Counted from the first letter of the stretch, positions 27,652 through 37,099 are shown. The stretch: 64,000 nucleotides of DNA from DDH964 sp963763205 (GCA_963763205.1 CAVXNQ010000003.1:1-64000); one strand, 5' to 3'. Numbers and translations are program-made. Notes: generated by a model from the sequence alone, not told the origin.

Positions 27652-28491
27652 TCATGAGGGGTTATCTGACCGCAGTCGGGCGGCGAGCCGTTCCAGGAAC
27701 GTCTGCACCTCTGCCGGACTCTCCAGCGCGTACTGGGCATGGGTGGGACGCGCTTCGTCGCGGACCAGGATGCCGATGCCGTCTTCTTCGATCTCGCGCA
27801 GGGCGTCCTCGTCGGTGAGGTCGTCGCCGAGATAGACCGGCACCACCTCGCGGCGATCGAGGCCGAGCTGCTCGAGCAGCCAGGCGAGGGCCTTTCCCTT
27901 GTCCCAGTCGATGTCCGGGCGCAACTCGAAGATCATCTTGCCGCCGGTTTTTCGCAGCCCCTCACTCTGTGTCAGGACCGCGTCGACTGCCGCCTCCACC
28001 GCCGCCCGCTCCTTTTCCGCCACCCGGCGGAAGTGGACGGCGATGGCGAACTTCTTGCGCTCCACCTGGGCCCCGGCGATGGCCGCCAGGCGCTCCTGCA
28101 GGGCCCCTTCCGCCCGGTCAAGAGCCGGCAGGTAGGCGAGCCCACGCTGGAACTCGAGCTCCTTGCCGGCTGGCCCGGCGATATCGAAGCCGTGGCTCCC
28201 GGCGTAGTAGATCCCCTCGATGCCGGCGAGCCGCGCCACATCCTTGCGGTCGCGCCCACTGACGATGGCGACGGTGCAGCGGCGGGCGAGTTCGCGGACG
28301 GTGCGGCGCATCGGCTCGGAAATGAGAGCCGATTCCGGACGATCGACGATGGGGGTGAGGGTGCCATCGTAGTCAAGGAAGACGGCTGGCTGCCGGTCCT
28401 GGAGCCGGCCGCTTAGTTCGGTGAAGCAGGCGAGGGCGGAGGGGAGGGTGTCGGTGGTTGCCGGCGCGGGCCGGCCGTGGGTCGAAAACAT
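27652..28491 (-). CDS. otsB: Trehalose-6-phosphate phosphatase
   Basis: A 279-residue HAD-superfamily phosphatase. Motif I is 'VFLDYDGTLTPIVDRPE', motif II lies in 'VAIVSGRDRKDV', and the late motif is 'YLGDDLTDEDALREI'. It removes phosphate from trehalose-6-phosphate to give the osmoprotectant trehalose. The partner synthase OtsA is not in this window. The start at 28491 (ATG) leaves a short non-conserved N-terminus. Confidence 0.92.
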   Translation of the reverse strand: MFSTHGRPAPATTDTLPSALACFTELSGRLQDRQPAVFLDYDGTLTPIVDRPESALISEPMRRTVRELARRCTVAIVSGRDRKDVARLAGIEGIYYAGSHGFDIAGPAGKELEFQRGLAYLPALDRAEGALQERLAAIAGAQVERKKFAIAVHFRRVAEKERAAVEAAVDAVLTQSEGLRKTGGKMIFELRPDIDWDKGKALAWLLEQLGLDRREVVPVYLGDDLTDEDALREIEEDGIGILVRDEARPTHAQYALESPAEVQTFLERLAARLRSDNPS

Positions 28492-28736
28492 GGTTCTTCT
28501 TTCCTTTCCTGGTGCGGGATATTTCGAGCCGTGCCGGAGGGACGCCAAGCCTTTTTCTCACGGCTCTTCGCACCATTGCCAAACGCCGCACAAAGAGACT
28601 CTTGGGCGACTGGTTACTCCAGTTTAGCAGTTTCCAGCGGGCGGCTTCCCGGTCCCTTGCCCGCTGACGGAGGGTTACGCGGAGGACTGCTATACTCGAC
28701 GGGGAAGAGGTCCAATTATCCACGCGGGAGGAACTC

Positions 28737-29543
28737 ATGCAAGAAAAGGCTTCGCTCAAGGGGCAGACTGCTCTCGTTACCGGCGCCGCCACCGGCATCG
28801 GCCGGGCTTGCGCAGAAGCGCTATCCGCCGCCGGTGCCGCGGTGGCCGTCAACTATCTGGATCAACCCGACCAGGCTGAAGAAGTGGCCGAAGAGATCGC
28901 CGCCCGGGGGGGGCGGGCACTGACGGTCCAGGCCGACGTGAGCGACGAACAGGAGGTGGAGCGAATGCTCGCGGTCGTCGAGGAGGAGTATGGACGGCTC
29001 GATATTCTGATCAGCAACGCCGGGATCCAGGCCGACGCTCCTTTCGCCGAAATGTCCCTGGCGCAGTGGCGGCAGGTGCTCGACGTCAACCTGACCGGCG
29101 CCTTCCTGTGCGCCCGCGGTGCGGTGCGCCGCTTTCTGCGCCAACCTCCCCCGGCAGTCTCCCGGGCCGTCGGCAAGATAGTCTTCACCAGTTCCGTGCA
29201 CCAGGAAATCCCCTGGAGCGGACACGCCAACTACGCGGCCAGCAAGGGCGGCCTGCTGATGCTGATGAAGACCGTCGCCCAGGAGATGGGTCCGCAGGGA
29301 ATCCGGGTCAACGCCGTTGCGCCCGGGGCGATCATGACCGATATCAACCGCGCCGCCTGGGAGGAGGAGAGCGCCCGCGAGAAGCTCTGTCGCCTGATTC
29401 CCTACGGTCGGGTCGGAGAGCCCCAGGACGTTGGCCCGGTGGTGGCCTGGCTGGTTTCCGATGCCGCCGACTACCTCTGTGGCACCACTGTCTGCATCGA
29501 TGGCGGGATGCTCCTCTACCCCGGGTTCCGAACCGGCGGCTGA
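28737..29543 (+). CDS. Short-chain dehydrogenase, glucose 1-dehydrogenase-like
   Basis: A 268-residue SDR. The cofactor motif is 'TGAATGIGRACAEAL', then 'NAGIQ', then the catalytic Tyr and Lys in 'NYAASKGG'. The C-terminal 'CIDGGMLLYPGF' matches glucose 1-dehydrogenases. It is NAD(P)-dependent and cytoplasmic. A TATACT -10 lies at 28691-28696 but no clear -35 is seen. The ribosome site GGGAGGA precedes the ATG. The sugar specificity is inferred only from the C-terminal motif. Confidence 0.88.
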   Translation: MQEKASLKGQTALVTGAATGIGRACAEALSAAGAAVAVNYLDQPDQAEEVAEEIAARGGRALTVQADVSDEQEVERMLAVVEEEYGRLDILISNAGIQADAPFAEMSLAQWRQVLDVNLTGAFLCARGAVRRFLRQPPPAVSRAVGKIVFTSSVHQEIPWSGHANYAASKGGLLMLMKTVAQEMGPQGIRVNAVAPGAIMTDINRAAWEEESAREKLCRLIPYGRVGEPQDVGPVVAWLVSDAADYLCGTTVCIDGGMLLYPGFRTGG

Positions 29544-29564
29544 GGGGCTGAGGGGCAGCTCCCC

Positions 29565-31487
29565 TCAGTCCGCTTCCCGGCGGAAGACCACCGCGCCCAC
29601 GCCGCCCAGGATGAAGAGGGCCACGACCAGCAGAAAGAAATGGACCGGCTGCATGCCGGGGTGGACGAGCTGCGCCCGGTCGACTCCATTCAGGCTGAGG
29701 AGGTAGGCCTCCACCTCGGCGATCTCCTGCTGGGAGAGGGTATGGCTGTCGCCGAAGGCGGGCATTTTGAGCGCCGGCTGCCCCTCCGGCACTGCGCCGT
29801 GTTGAAGGTAGACGTCGATCTGCCGGGCAAACGTCGCCGCGTCGTTGCTGTAGAGCTCCTTCGAGATCGGGTTAAGGGACGGTACCTTGCCGCCCTTCGC
29901 TCCCGGGTTTGGGACCGGCGCGGCACCTTTGGAACCGTGGCAGGTGCGGCACTGCCGGCGGAAAATTTCGGCGCCGTGGGGCGCATGGCCGATGAGGGTG
30001 GCAGCTTCGCCCGGCAGCCGTTTTTCCCCCTCTTTCCGGGGCGCGGAAGATGGTTCGGTGGCGGGCGCAGTTCCGGCCCCGCCGCCGGCCGGCGCCGTGG
30101 TGTTCTCCCCGCTTCCACGGACGCTCTTGAGAAATGCCACCAACTGTTCGATCTGGGCTTTGTCGAGCTGCTGGTAAGCCGGCATCACCGTGCTGGGAAA
30201 ATGACTCTTGGGACTGCGGATCTGAGTAGCCAGCCAGTCGTCTGACCGTCCCGCCAGGGTGTCGCCGGAGAGCTGCGGACCGGTCGTTCCCCCCTCGCCG
30301 CGGATCTTGTGACAACCGCTGCACCCCTGGTCCGAGAAGAGCTTGCGGCCTGCGGTGACCTGGTCGCTTGGGGCGGCGGTCGGGGGTCCGGCGCCGGTCT
30401 GTTGACCGCCTTCCTGGTTCCTGCCACCAGCCGCCGCGCCGGGATGGCTGAGAGCGCCGAGGACGGTGAAGGCGAGGACCGTGGCAGCCACTGCGGCGGC
30501 AAAAAGCATCATCCAGGGGCGGCGCGCCGGACTTCGCTCCGGTCCCCGGTCGAGAAAGGGGATGACAAGCATCGCAACCACCCCGAGCAGGGGGATGCCG
30601 ACAGTCCCCAGTACTTCAAAGTTACCGGGGAAGAGCTTGAGCATCTGGTAAAGAAAGAGGAAGTTCCATTCCGGCTTCGGTTGATAACTGGTGTCAAAGG
30701 GGTCGGCGGGCCCGGTGACGGGTGGCGCAGCAAAGGCGCACAACCCCACCAGCACCACCAGCACCAGGGTGATGACGAGGGTGTCGCGATAGGCCTGGTC
30801 AGGCCAGAAGCGCCCACTGCGCCGGCGCCGGGCCGGGTCCCAGGGGCCGACGTTGCCGGAGGTGCGGAAGGCAACCAGGTGCGCTCCCACCAGCGCTGCC
30901 ATTACGCCGGGCAGCAGCACCACGTGGGCCACGAACATCCGCGACAGGGTCAGCTGGTTCATGGTGCCCCCGCCGCGCAGCAGCTCCTTGACCGGCAGGC
31001 CAATCACCGGCAGGGTACCGGCGATGCTGGTCCCCACCTCCAAGGCCCAGTAGCCCAGCTCGTCCCAAGGGAGCGGCGCGCCGGTGAAGGTCATTCCCAG
31101 CACCAGAAAGAAGAGGCCGACGCCGAACCACCAGGTCAACTCCCGCGGGGGCTGGTATGCCCCCCAGATGTAGACCCGGCAAATATGCGCGCACACCATC
31201 ACCACCATGGCGTTGGCCCCCCAGTAATGGAGGTCGTGAATCAGCCAGCCAAAGGGAACCTGGGTGCGCAGGTAATTGATGCTGTCGTAGGCGTGGTCGG
31301 TGGTCGGCACGTAATAGAAGAGCTGGAACACCCCGGTCAGCGCCTGCAATGCGAAAAGGAAAAGGACGATGCTGCCGAAGGAGTAGGCGAAGCTGGCGCC
31401 CCCGGCCACCTCCTCGTCGAGGACTCCCTGCAGCAGTCGGTCCAGCGGCCAGCGCTGGTTAATCCAGCGTGTCAGGCGTTGCAGCAT
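29565..31487 (-). CDS. Fused cytochrome b/di-haem cytochrome c subunit of a quinol-cytochrome c reductase
   Basis: A 640-residue membrane protein. The N-terminal cytochrome b part has paired haem-ligand His residues in 'HDLHYWGANAMVVMVCAHIC' and 'FVAHVVLLPGVMAALVGAHL'. The quinol-site motif reads PEWN rather than PEWY. The C-terminal part carries two c-type haem sites, CSGCH and CRTCH, and a final membrane helix. Together with the adjoining Rieske gene it makes a compact bc-type complex that oxidises menaquinol. It starts 10 bp after the Rieske stop. It is intact. Confidence 0.92.
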   Translation of the reverse strand: MLQRLTRWINQRWPLDRLLQGVLDEEVAGGASFAYSFGSIVLFLFALQALTGVFQLFYYVPTTDHAYDSINYLRTQVPFGWLIHDLHYWGANAMVVMVCAHICRVYIWGAYQPPRELTWWFGVGLFFLVLGMTFTGAPLPWDELGYWALEVGTSIAGTLPVIGLPVKELLRGGGTMNQLTLSRMFVAHVVLLPGVMAALVGAHLVAFRTSGNVGPWDPARRRRSGRFWPDQAYRDTLVITLVLVVLVGLCAFAAPPVTGPADPFDTSYQPKPEWNFLFLYQMLKLFPGNFEVLGTVGIPLLGVVAMLVIPFLDRGPERSPARRPWMMLFAAAVAATVLAFTVLGALSHPGAAAGGRNQEGGQQTGAGPPTAAPSDQVTAGRKLFSDQGCSGCHKIRGEGGTTGPQLSGDTLAGRSDDWLATQIRSPKSHFPSTVMPAYQQLDKAQIEQLVAFLKSVRGSGENTTAPAGGGAGTAPATEPSSAPRKEGEKRLPGEAATLIGHAPHGAEIFRRQCRTCHGSKGAAPVPNPGAKGGKVPSLNPISKELYSNDAATFARQIDVYLQHGAVPEGQPALKMPAFGDSHTLSQQEIAEVEAYLLSLNGVDRAQLVHPGMQPVHFFLLVVALFILGGVGAVVFRREAD

Positions 31488-31497
31488 TGCGGATCTC

Positions 31498-32028
31498 CTA
31501 AAGACGGATTTTCTTTTTGACTCCGGGCTCGAAGCGCTCCCAGCGGACATAGAGGATCCCCCCCTCGACTTTGTGGGGGAGCGTATCCAGCGGGCGCGGT
31601 GCCGGACCGGCGACCACCTTCCCGGCGGGCGTGAAGACGCTGCCGTGGCAGGGGCAGACGAAGCGACTGCGTTCCGCGTCCCAGTTGTAGTGGCAGCCGA
31701 GATGAGTACAGATGGGCGAGAATACCGTCGTCTCCCCGGACGCCTCTTTGACGATCCAGACTGAGTTTTCCTCTCGCCCGACCAGATAGGCTTCGACATC
31801 GCGCCGTTCGAAGGAACGGTTGACCGGCTGGCCGGTACTCAGGTCACCGAGCTTCCCCACCCGGCTCCAGGGATTTTGCGAGCGGCGAAAGGACGGGCCG
31901 ACCACCGCGGCGACGAAGGGGATGCCGAGGACCAGCCCGCCCAGGGAACTGAAGAGGATGGCGACCCGTCGGAAAAAGGCGCGGCGGGAATGGCCCGGCA
32001 TGGCTTGGGGGGAGGGGGGGAGGTCCAT
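31498..32028 (-). CDS. Rieske [2Fe-2S] protein of the quinol-cytochrome c reductase
   Basis: A 176-residue protein. An N-terminal twin-Arg-like stretch ('SRRAFFRR') precedes a membrane anchor. The cluster-binding boxes are 'CTHLGCHYNW' and 'CPCHGSVFTPAGKV'. It takes one electron from quinol and passes it to cytochrome c. The ATG at 32028 is chosen because GAGGA lies 7 bp upstream; an in-frame ATG 26 codons earlier has no such site. It is the first gene of a two-gene operon. Confidence 0.93.
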   Translation of the reverse strand: MDLPPSPQAMPGHSRRAFFRRVAILFSSLGGLVLGIPFVAAVVGPSFRRSQNPWSRVGKLGDLSTGQPVNRSFERRDVEAYLVGREENSVWIVKEASGETTVFSPICTHLGCHYNWDAERSRFVCPCHGSVFTPAGKVVAGPAPRPLDTLPHKVEGGILYVRWERFEPGVKKKIRL

Positions 32029-32317
32029 GGGTGATTCCTCCGGTTCGGGGAAGGCGACACCGAAGAGGAGCGGATAGCGGGGTGCCACCGGGGAATGAAT
32101 AAACAAAGTAACATTTCTCTGCGCGGGTACAACTGCCGGAAGATACGATATTTTTATCCGGTGCCGCAGCAGGCCGCGGCGTTGCCATTTTTAGTTCGGG
32201 GGATAGACTCGACATGACCGGTGTTCAGCCCGGACGGTCGCCCGGCCCGGCGGCGGGCCGGGGCCGGAAACTGGACCGCTGCGGCGGGTCGACGCCCGCC
32301 GGGAAAGGAGGCTGTCC

Positions 32318-32479
32318 ATGACCATCAAGGCCGGAGAAGAGGTGCGCTGGACCGGGGATTTTCGCTGCCGCCGTTGCGGCGAGGTGGTGCATGTCGAGGG
32401 AGGACTGACCCTTCCCGTTTGCCCGGTCTGCAAGGGGAGCGAGTTCAGCATTCGGGAGCGTCCGCTGGAATCGGTGTGA
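32318..32479 (+). CDS. 53-residue zinc-ribbon protein
   Basis: The ATG at 32318 follows a strong AAAGGAGG site. The product has two Cys pairs, CRRC (residues 17-20) and CPVC (35-38), the spacing of a rubredoxin-like zinc ribbon. It lies 37 bp before the CDF transporter gene and is likely cotranscribed. Function unknown. Confidence 0.75.
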   Translation: MTIKAGEEVRWTGDFRCRRCGEVVHVEGGLTLPVCPVCKGSEFSIRERPLESV

Positions 32480-32516
32480 GCGACGCTTTGCCCTGGCCGC
32501 TGCGAGGCGGACGACG

Positions 32517-33449
32517 ATGGCGAATTCATCGAAAAAGGCGATCCTGGCGGCCCTGACCGGCAACGCCCTGGTGGCGCTGACCAAATTCGTGGCCGCCTTT
32601 TTCACCGGAAGCTCGGCCCTGCTTTCGGAGGGGATTCATTCCGTGGTCGATACCGGCAACCAGGTGCTGCTGCTCCACGGGTTGTCCCGCGCGAATCGGC
32701 CGCCGGACGAAGAATTCCCCTTCGGCTACGGCAAAGAGGTTTACTTCTGGAGCTTCGTGGTGGCGCTGCTGATCTTCGCCCTGGGGGCGGGAGTCTCCCT
32801 TTACGAGGGGGTCAACCATCTGCGGGTGCCGGAACCCCTGAAGCTTTTTCTGCCCAACTACCTGGTGTTGGCCCTGGCCCTCTGTTTCGAAGGGGGCTCC
32901 TGGTACTTCGCTCGACGCGAGTTCGCCCGGGACAAGGGACGCCGCACCTATCTCGAAGCAGTGCGACGGACCAAGGATCCATCCCTGATCGTGGTCCTGT
33001 TCGAGGACTCCGCCGCGATTCTCGGAATTCTGGCCGCCCTGGCCGGGGTCGCTCTGACCCAGCTCACCGGCGACCCCCGTTTCGATGCCGGCGCCTCGGT
33101 CGGCATCGGCCTGATCCTGGCCGGCACGGCCGTATGGCTGGCCTGGGAGACGAAGGGACTGCTGATTGGCGAGAGCGCCCAAAAAGAGGTGGTGCAGGGC
33201 ATCAGGGAGCTGACCGGAAACCTCTCCGGCGTGCAGAACCTCAACGAGATCCTCACCATGCACCTGGGCCCGGAGTTCATCCTGGTCACCCTGAGCGTCG
33301 AGTTCTGCGACGAGGCGAAAACCCCGGAAATCGAGGGGATCATCGCTGACCTCGACCGCCGGATCAGACAGGCCTACCCGCAGGTGAAGAAGGTCTTCAT
33401 CGAAGCCGAAGCGATGCGCAAAGGGCGAGAAAACCGGGGCGAACCCTGA
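32517..33449 (+). CDS. Cation diffusion facilitator (CDF) transporter
   Basis: A 310-residue membrane protein with six predicted helices. The transport-site signature is 'SEGIHSVVDTGNQ' in helix 2, and Asp residues lie in the second half ('LFEDSAAILG'). The C-terminal cytoplasmic domain ('FILVTLSVEFCDE') has the usual metallochaperone-like fold. It would export Zn, Fe, Mn or a similar divalent metal against protons. Specificity cannot be read from the sequence. The gene is intact. Confidence 0.9.
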   Translation: MANSSKKAILAALTGNALVALTKFVAAFFTGSSALLSEGIHSVVDTGNQVLLLHGLSRANRPPDEEFPFGYGKEVYFWSFVVALLIFALGAGVSLYEGVNHLRVPEPLKLFLPNYLVLALALCFEGGSWYFARREFARDKGRRTYLEAVRRTKDPSLIVVLFEDSAAILGILAALAGVALTQLTGDPRFDAGASVGIGLILAGTAVWLAWETKGLLIGESAQKEVVQGIRELTGNLSGVQNLNEILTMHLGPEFILVTLSVEFCDEAKTPEIEGIIADLDRRIRQAYPQVKKVFIEAEAMRKGRENRGEP

Positions 33450-33581
33450 AATGGGTTGCGGTGGCGTCCGTAGCCGCCGGCGCGGCGCTTGACGCAGATT
33501 TTGTTAAACTGAAGGTGCAGATTGTCCGCGGGCAGATGCCGGAGGGACGGCAGCGAACCCGCCGGGGAGAGGGAGGAGACC

Positions 33582-33974
33582 ATGGCAAAATCAGTCGAAG
33601 AACGCCAGGCCCAACTGAGCGAACTGCTGCTGGCTGAAAAACGACGGTTGTGGACCGAGGTGCGGCGGGAGCTGTTCCAGGAGGTGGGCGAAGAGCTTCG
33701 CGGCCAGTACGACCTTCCCCAGGATGTGGGGGAAGCGGGGATGCTCGATGTGCTTGAGGATACCGGTCTGGCCATCGCCGATATCCGCCGCCAGCAACTG
33801 ACCCGCATGGACCACGCCCTGGCCATGCTTCAGGAGGGACGCTACGGCCTGTGCGAGGACTGCGGTGCCGAGATCGACCTGGAGCGGTTGAGCGTCGCGC
33901 CCTACGCCTCGCGCTGCGTCGCCTGCCAGACCCGCCGGGAAGGACCCCGCTCCGGTCCGGGCGTCACGCTGTGA
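33582..33974 (+). CDS. TraR/DksA-family zinc-finger protein
   Basis: A 130-residue protein with a helical N-terminus and a C-terminal zinc finger, CEDC and CVAC. The clear DxxDxA tip motif of true DksA is not seen here. It may therefore bind RNA polymerase without acting like DksA, or act in stress only. The ATG at 33582 follows GGGAGGAG. It is a single-gene unit. The other DksA homologue, at 17201, is the canonical one. Confidence 0.82.
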   Translation: MAKSVEERQAQLSELLLAEKRRLWTEVRRELFQEVGEELRGQYDLPQDVGEAGMLDVLEDTGLAIADIRRQQLTRMDHALAMLQEGRYGLCEDCGAEIDLERLSVAPYASRCVACQTRREGPRSGPGVTL

Positions 33975-34105
33975 CGACAGTAAACTTCGTTTCGGGGCAG
34001 GGTTTGATCCGCCGGCGGGCGGCCGGAAGGGAACTCCCGGAGGGCGGACAGTCCCGGCCCTGCCGACCGCTGTCGCCAACCGCTCCCGGCTGCCGCGGTG
34101 ACGCG

Positions 34106-34474
34106 TCAGCCGGCCTGTTGCATCTCCTCTTCCGTTTCGCCGGCAGCCCGACGCGCGGAAAACTCCTTTCCCCAGTCGCACATCATCCCCAGCAGGGGGC
34201 GCAGGGTCCAGCCCTGCTCGGTCAGGGAATACTCGACCCGCGGCGGCACCTCGGCGAAGACTTCCCGGTGGAGCAGGCCGTCCCGTTCCAGTTCGCGCAG
34301 CTGCTGGGTCAGCATCTTCTGGGTGACTCCCGGCAGGCGCCGCCGCAGCTGGCTGAAGCGCAGGGTCTTGTGGCTCAGGTGCCAGAGGATGACGGCTTTC
34401 CACTTGCCGCCGATGACGGTGAGGGTGATTTCCACCGGGCAGCGATAGGGTTCGGGCGAAGGCGTTTCGGGCAT
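34106..34474 (-). CDS. HxlR-family transcriptional regulator
   Basis: A 122-residue winged-helix protein. The HxlR signature is seen in 'CPVEITLTVIGGKWKAVILW', 'LRFSQLRRRLPGVTQKMLTQ' and 'VEYSLTEQGWTL'. Members sense redox or aldehyde stress, often through one N-terminal Cys, present here at residue 12. It is divergent from the YhdH-like reductase gene, and the shared intergenic region carries palindromes, so it probably controls that gene and itself. Confidence 0.9.
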   Translation of the reverse strand: MPETPSPEPYRCPVEITLTVIGGKWKAVILWHLSHKTLRFSQLRRRLPGVTQKMLTQQLRELERDGLLHREVFAEVPPRVEYSLTEQGWTLRPLLGMMCDWGKEFSARRAAGETEEEMQQAG

Positions 34475-34512
34475 GGCATGACTCTCCGGGCATGACTCTC
34501 CGAGTAAAGATG

Positions 34513-34545
34513 GTATCTATTTGGATACTACCTACCAAAAAGGTA
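34513..34545. promoter_or_regulatory. Putative HxlR operator palindromes
   Basis: GTATC (34513-34517) and GATAC (34524-34528) form one dyad, and TACC (34533-34536) and GGTA (34542-34545) form a second. They lie in an AT-rich stretch between the divergent HxlR and YhdH-like genes. Confidence 0.5.
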
Positions 34546-34707
34546 CGTACTTGCAAAATATATATTACCCCTCTAAGGTAGGGCAAGTCTGAATCGGCCG
34601 GAACCGGCGTCGTTTGTCGAAACCGCCCGCAATGGAAGAATAATGAAGGGGCTCGTCGGATCTGCGTCCATCGTTTCCCCCCCCATTCACCAGGAAGGAG
34701 TCAGCCC

Positions 34708-35712
34708 ATGTCTCTCGGGACCTTCAGTGCCATGGTCGTCAGCGAGACCGCACCCAAGAGCTTCGAGCGCCGGATCGTCAAGCGTTCGGTCAACGATCTG
34801 CCGCCCGGGGAGCTGCTGCTGCGGGTTCATTACTCGTCCTTGAACTACAAGGATGCCCTGTCGGCCACCGGCCGCCCCGGTGTGACCAAAAGCTACCCGC
34901 ACACGCCGGGGATCGACGCCGCCGGGGTGGTGGAGGAGGACGCCTCCGGGCGTTTCAAGCCGGGGGACGAGGTGATCGTGACCGGCTACGACCTGGGGAT
35001 GAATACCGCCGGAGGGTTCGGCCAGTACATCCGGGTTCCCGCCGCCTGGGGGGTGCCCCTCCCCGCCGGCCTCTCCCTGCGCGAGAGCATGGTCATCGGC
35101 ACCGCCGGCTTTACCGCCGGTTTGTCGGTCTATCGCCTGGCCGCCGCCGGGGTCGCGCCCGCCGCCGGCGAGATCCTCGTCACCGGGGCGACCGGCGGGG
35201 TTGGCAGCATCGCCGTAGGGATTCTCGCCAGGGCCGGCTACCGGGTGGTCGCCGCCACCGGCAAGGCCAGCGAGGAAGGCTATCTCAAGGACCTGGGGGC
35301 GAGCGAGGTGATCGACCGCCAGGCCGTGACCGAAGGGGCCGAGCGCCCTCTGCTCAAGGAGCGCTGGGCCGGGGCGGTGGACGTGGTCGGCGGCGCCACC
35401 CTGGCGACGGTGCTCAAGGCGACCCGCTACGGCGGGGTGGTGACCTGCTGCGGCCTGGTGGGGGCTCCGGACCTGCCGGTCAACGTCTTTCCCTTCATTC
35501 TGCGCGGAGTCAGCCTGCTGGGCATCGACTCGGTGCAGTGTCCGGCGGGGCCCCGCCTGGAGGTCTGGCAGCGCCTGGCCGGCAGCTGGAAACCGGCGCA
35601 CCTGGAGGAGACCGTTACCGAGGTCACCCTGCAGACCCTGGAGCCGGCGATTGCGGCGATTCTCGCCGGCCAGGTGCGCGGGCGGACCCTGGTCAATTTA
35701 TTGGCGAGCTGA
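34708..35712 (+). CDS. YhdH/YhfP-family quinone oxidoreductase (acrylyl-CoA reductase-like)
   Basis: A 334-residue MDR-superfamily protein. The NADPH-binding motif is 'VTGATGGVGSIAVGIL', and the N-terminal GroES-like domain has 'NYKDALSATGRPGVTKSYPH'. The family includes AcuI, which reduces acryloyl-CoA to propionyl-CoA. An enoyl-CoA hydratase follows 15 bp later, which supports a CoA-thioester substrate. It is probably repressed by the divergent HxlR regulator. Confidence 0.9.
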   Translation: MSLGTFSAMVVSETAPKSFERRIVKRSVNDLPPGELLLRVHYSSLNYKDALSATGRPGVTKSYPHTPGIDAAGVVEEDASGRFKPGDEVIVTGYDLGMNTAGGFGQYIRVPAAWGVPLPAGLSLRESMVIGTAGFTAGLSVYRLAAAGVAPAAGEILVTGATGGVGSIAVGILARAGYRVVAATGKASEEGYLKDLGASEVIDRQAVTEGAERPLLKERWAGAVDVVGGATLATVLKATRYGGVVTCCGLVGAPDLPVNVFPFILRGVSLLGIDSVQCPAGPRLEVWQRLAGSWKPAHLEETVTEVTLQTLEPAIAAILAGQVRGRTLVNLLAS

Positions 35713-35727
35713 ACCAAGGAGGCAACG

Positions 35728-36510
35728 ATGGAGAGTTACAGGTTTTTGCTGCTGGAGATCGAGGCGGGGATCGCCACCCTGACCATCAACCGCCCCCAGG
35801 CGCTCAACGCCCTGACCCGGGAGCTGCTCGAAGAGCTGGGAACGGCATTTTCCCGCCTGCAGGACGACCCGGCGGTGCGCGTGATCCTGCTCACCGGCAG
35901 CGGCGACAAGGCCTTCGTGGCCGGCGCCGACATCGCCGCCATGGCCGGGTTTTCGCCCCTGGAGGCGCGGGAGCTGGCGCTTCTCGGCCAGCGGACCCTG
36001 GCGGCTATCGAAGCCTGTCCGCTGCCGGTCATCGCCGTGGTCAACGGCTTCGCCCTCGGCGGCGGCTGCGAGCTGGCCATGGCCTGCGATATCCGCCTGG
36101 CGGCCGAAACCGCCCGCCTCGGGCAGCCGGAGATCAACCTCGGCATCATTCCGGGGTTCGCCGGCAGCCAGCGGCTGCCGCGGCTGGTCGGCAAGGGGCG
36201 GGCGCTGGAGCTGCTGCTCAGCGGCGAGATGATCGGCGCCGCCGAAGCCTGGCGCATCGGACTGGTCAACCGGGTTCTGCCGGCGGCCGAGCTGATGACC
36301 GAGGCGCGGCGGCTGGCGGCACTGCTGGCCGGCAAGGGGCGTACCGCCCTGCGGCTGTGCAAGGCGGCGGTGCAGGACGGGCTGGAGATGGATCTGGCAA
36401 GGGGCGCGGCCTACGAGGCGGACCTGTTCGGGCTCTGCTTCACCGACAGTGACCAGAAAGAAGGGATGCAGGCATTTCTGGAGAAGCGAGCGCCGCGCTT
36501 CAAGCCCTGA
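35728..36510 (+). CDS. Enoyl-CoA hydratase/isomerase
   Basis: A 260-residue crotonase-fold protein. The oxyanion-hole segments are 'AFVAGADIAAM' and 'GFALGGGCELAMACD'. The two catalytic Glu positions are in GGGCELA and GQPEINLG. The usual GGTQRL reads AGSQRL. It adds water to trans-2-enoyl-CoA. The ribosome site AAGGAGG precedes the ATG. It forms an operon with the preceding reductase. Confidence 0.92.
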   Translation: MESYRFLLLEIEAGIATLTINRPQALNALTRELLEELGTAFSRLQDDPAVRVILLTGSGDKAFVAGADIAAMAGFSPLEARELALLGQRTLAAIEACPLPVIAVVNGFALGGGCELAMACDIRLAAETARLGQPEINLGIIPGFAGSQRLPRLVGKGRALELLLSGEMIGAAEAWRIGLVNRVLPAAELMTEARRLAALLAGKGRTALRLCKAAVQDGLEMDLARGAAYEADLFGLCFTDSDQKEGMQAFLEKRAPRFKP

Positions 36511-36539
36511 CGGTACTTCCGCTGGAGCCCAAAACTGGA

Positions 36540-36570
36540 CGGCCCGGCGACCTTCGAGGTCGCCGGGCCG
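36540..36570 (+). terminator. Hairpin after the enoyl-CoA hydratase gene
   Basis: CGGCCCGGCGACC pairs perfectly with GGTCGCCGGGCCG around a TTCGA loop. There is only a weak T-rich tail, so termination is probable but not certain. Confidence 0.6.
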
Positions 36571-36634
36571 TGTCCGTTTCGGGGGGAGAGGTTTCTCCGG
36601 GGGGCCTGGCAGATTAGTGAAACACCTGGATTTT

Positions 36635-37099
36635 CTAGGCGGACATGCCGAGCATGGCTTTGTACTCCTCCTCGACCAGTTCCTTGTGATGGTGGGTCGA
36701 ACTGGCATTGGCCAGGTAGATGGCCTTGACCTCGGGGTCGTCAATGCGGGCGGCCGTCGCCCGCAGTTCCTGCTCCAGGGCGTCTTCCTGCTCGATGGCG
36801 AGTTCCAGGGCCTTGCGTTCGTCGAAGGTGGCGAGCATCGCCTGCTGCAGGGCTTTCCACCAGCTCGACTCGGTGTTCGGGGGCAGCTGCATGAACTCCT
36901 CGAAGGGAGGCAGCTCACCTCCCTGGTAGGCCTTGAAAAACATCCGGGCGTGCTGGTGTTCCTCGCGGGCCAGCAGTTCGAAGGTCTGGCGGGCCTTCTC
37001 CTCGGCCATCTTCTCGGCACCGAACTTGTAGAAGTCCATGGCATCCTTTTCGGTCTGGACCGAATCCTTGAGGGCCTTCTGCAGATCGAAAGTTTCCAT
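36635..37099 (-). CDS. Ferritin-like/rubrerythrin-type di-iron protein
   Basis: A 154-residue four-helix protein. The di-iron ligands are suggested by 'QTEKDAMDFY' and 'LAREEHQHARMF' (ExxH), then by 'IEQEDALEQEL' and 'THHHKELVEEEY' in the second half. It lacks the rubredoxin domain of full rubrerythrins. It may protect against peroxide or handle iron in the cytoplasm. The ribosome site GGAGGAG precedes the ATG on the minus strand. Confidence 0.85.
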   Translation of the reverse strand: METFDLQKALKDSVQTEKDAMDFYKFGAEKMAEEKARQTFELLAREEHQHARMFFKAYQGGELPPFEEFMQLPPNTESSWWKALQQAMLATFDERKALELAIEQEDALEQELRATAARIDDPEVKAIYLANASSTHHHKELVEEEYKAMLGMSA

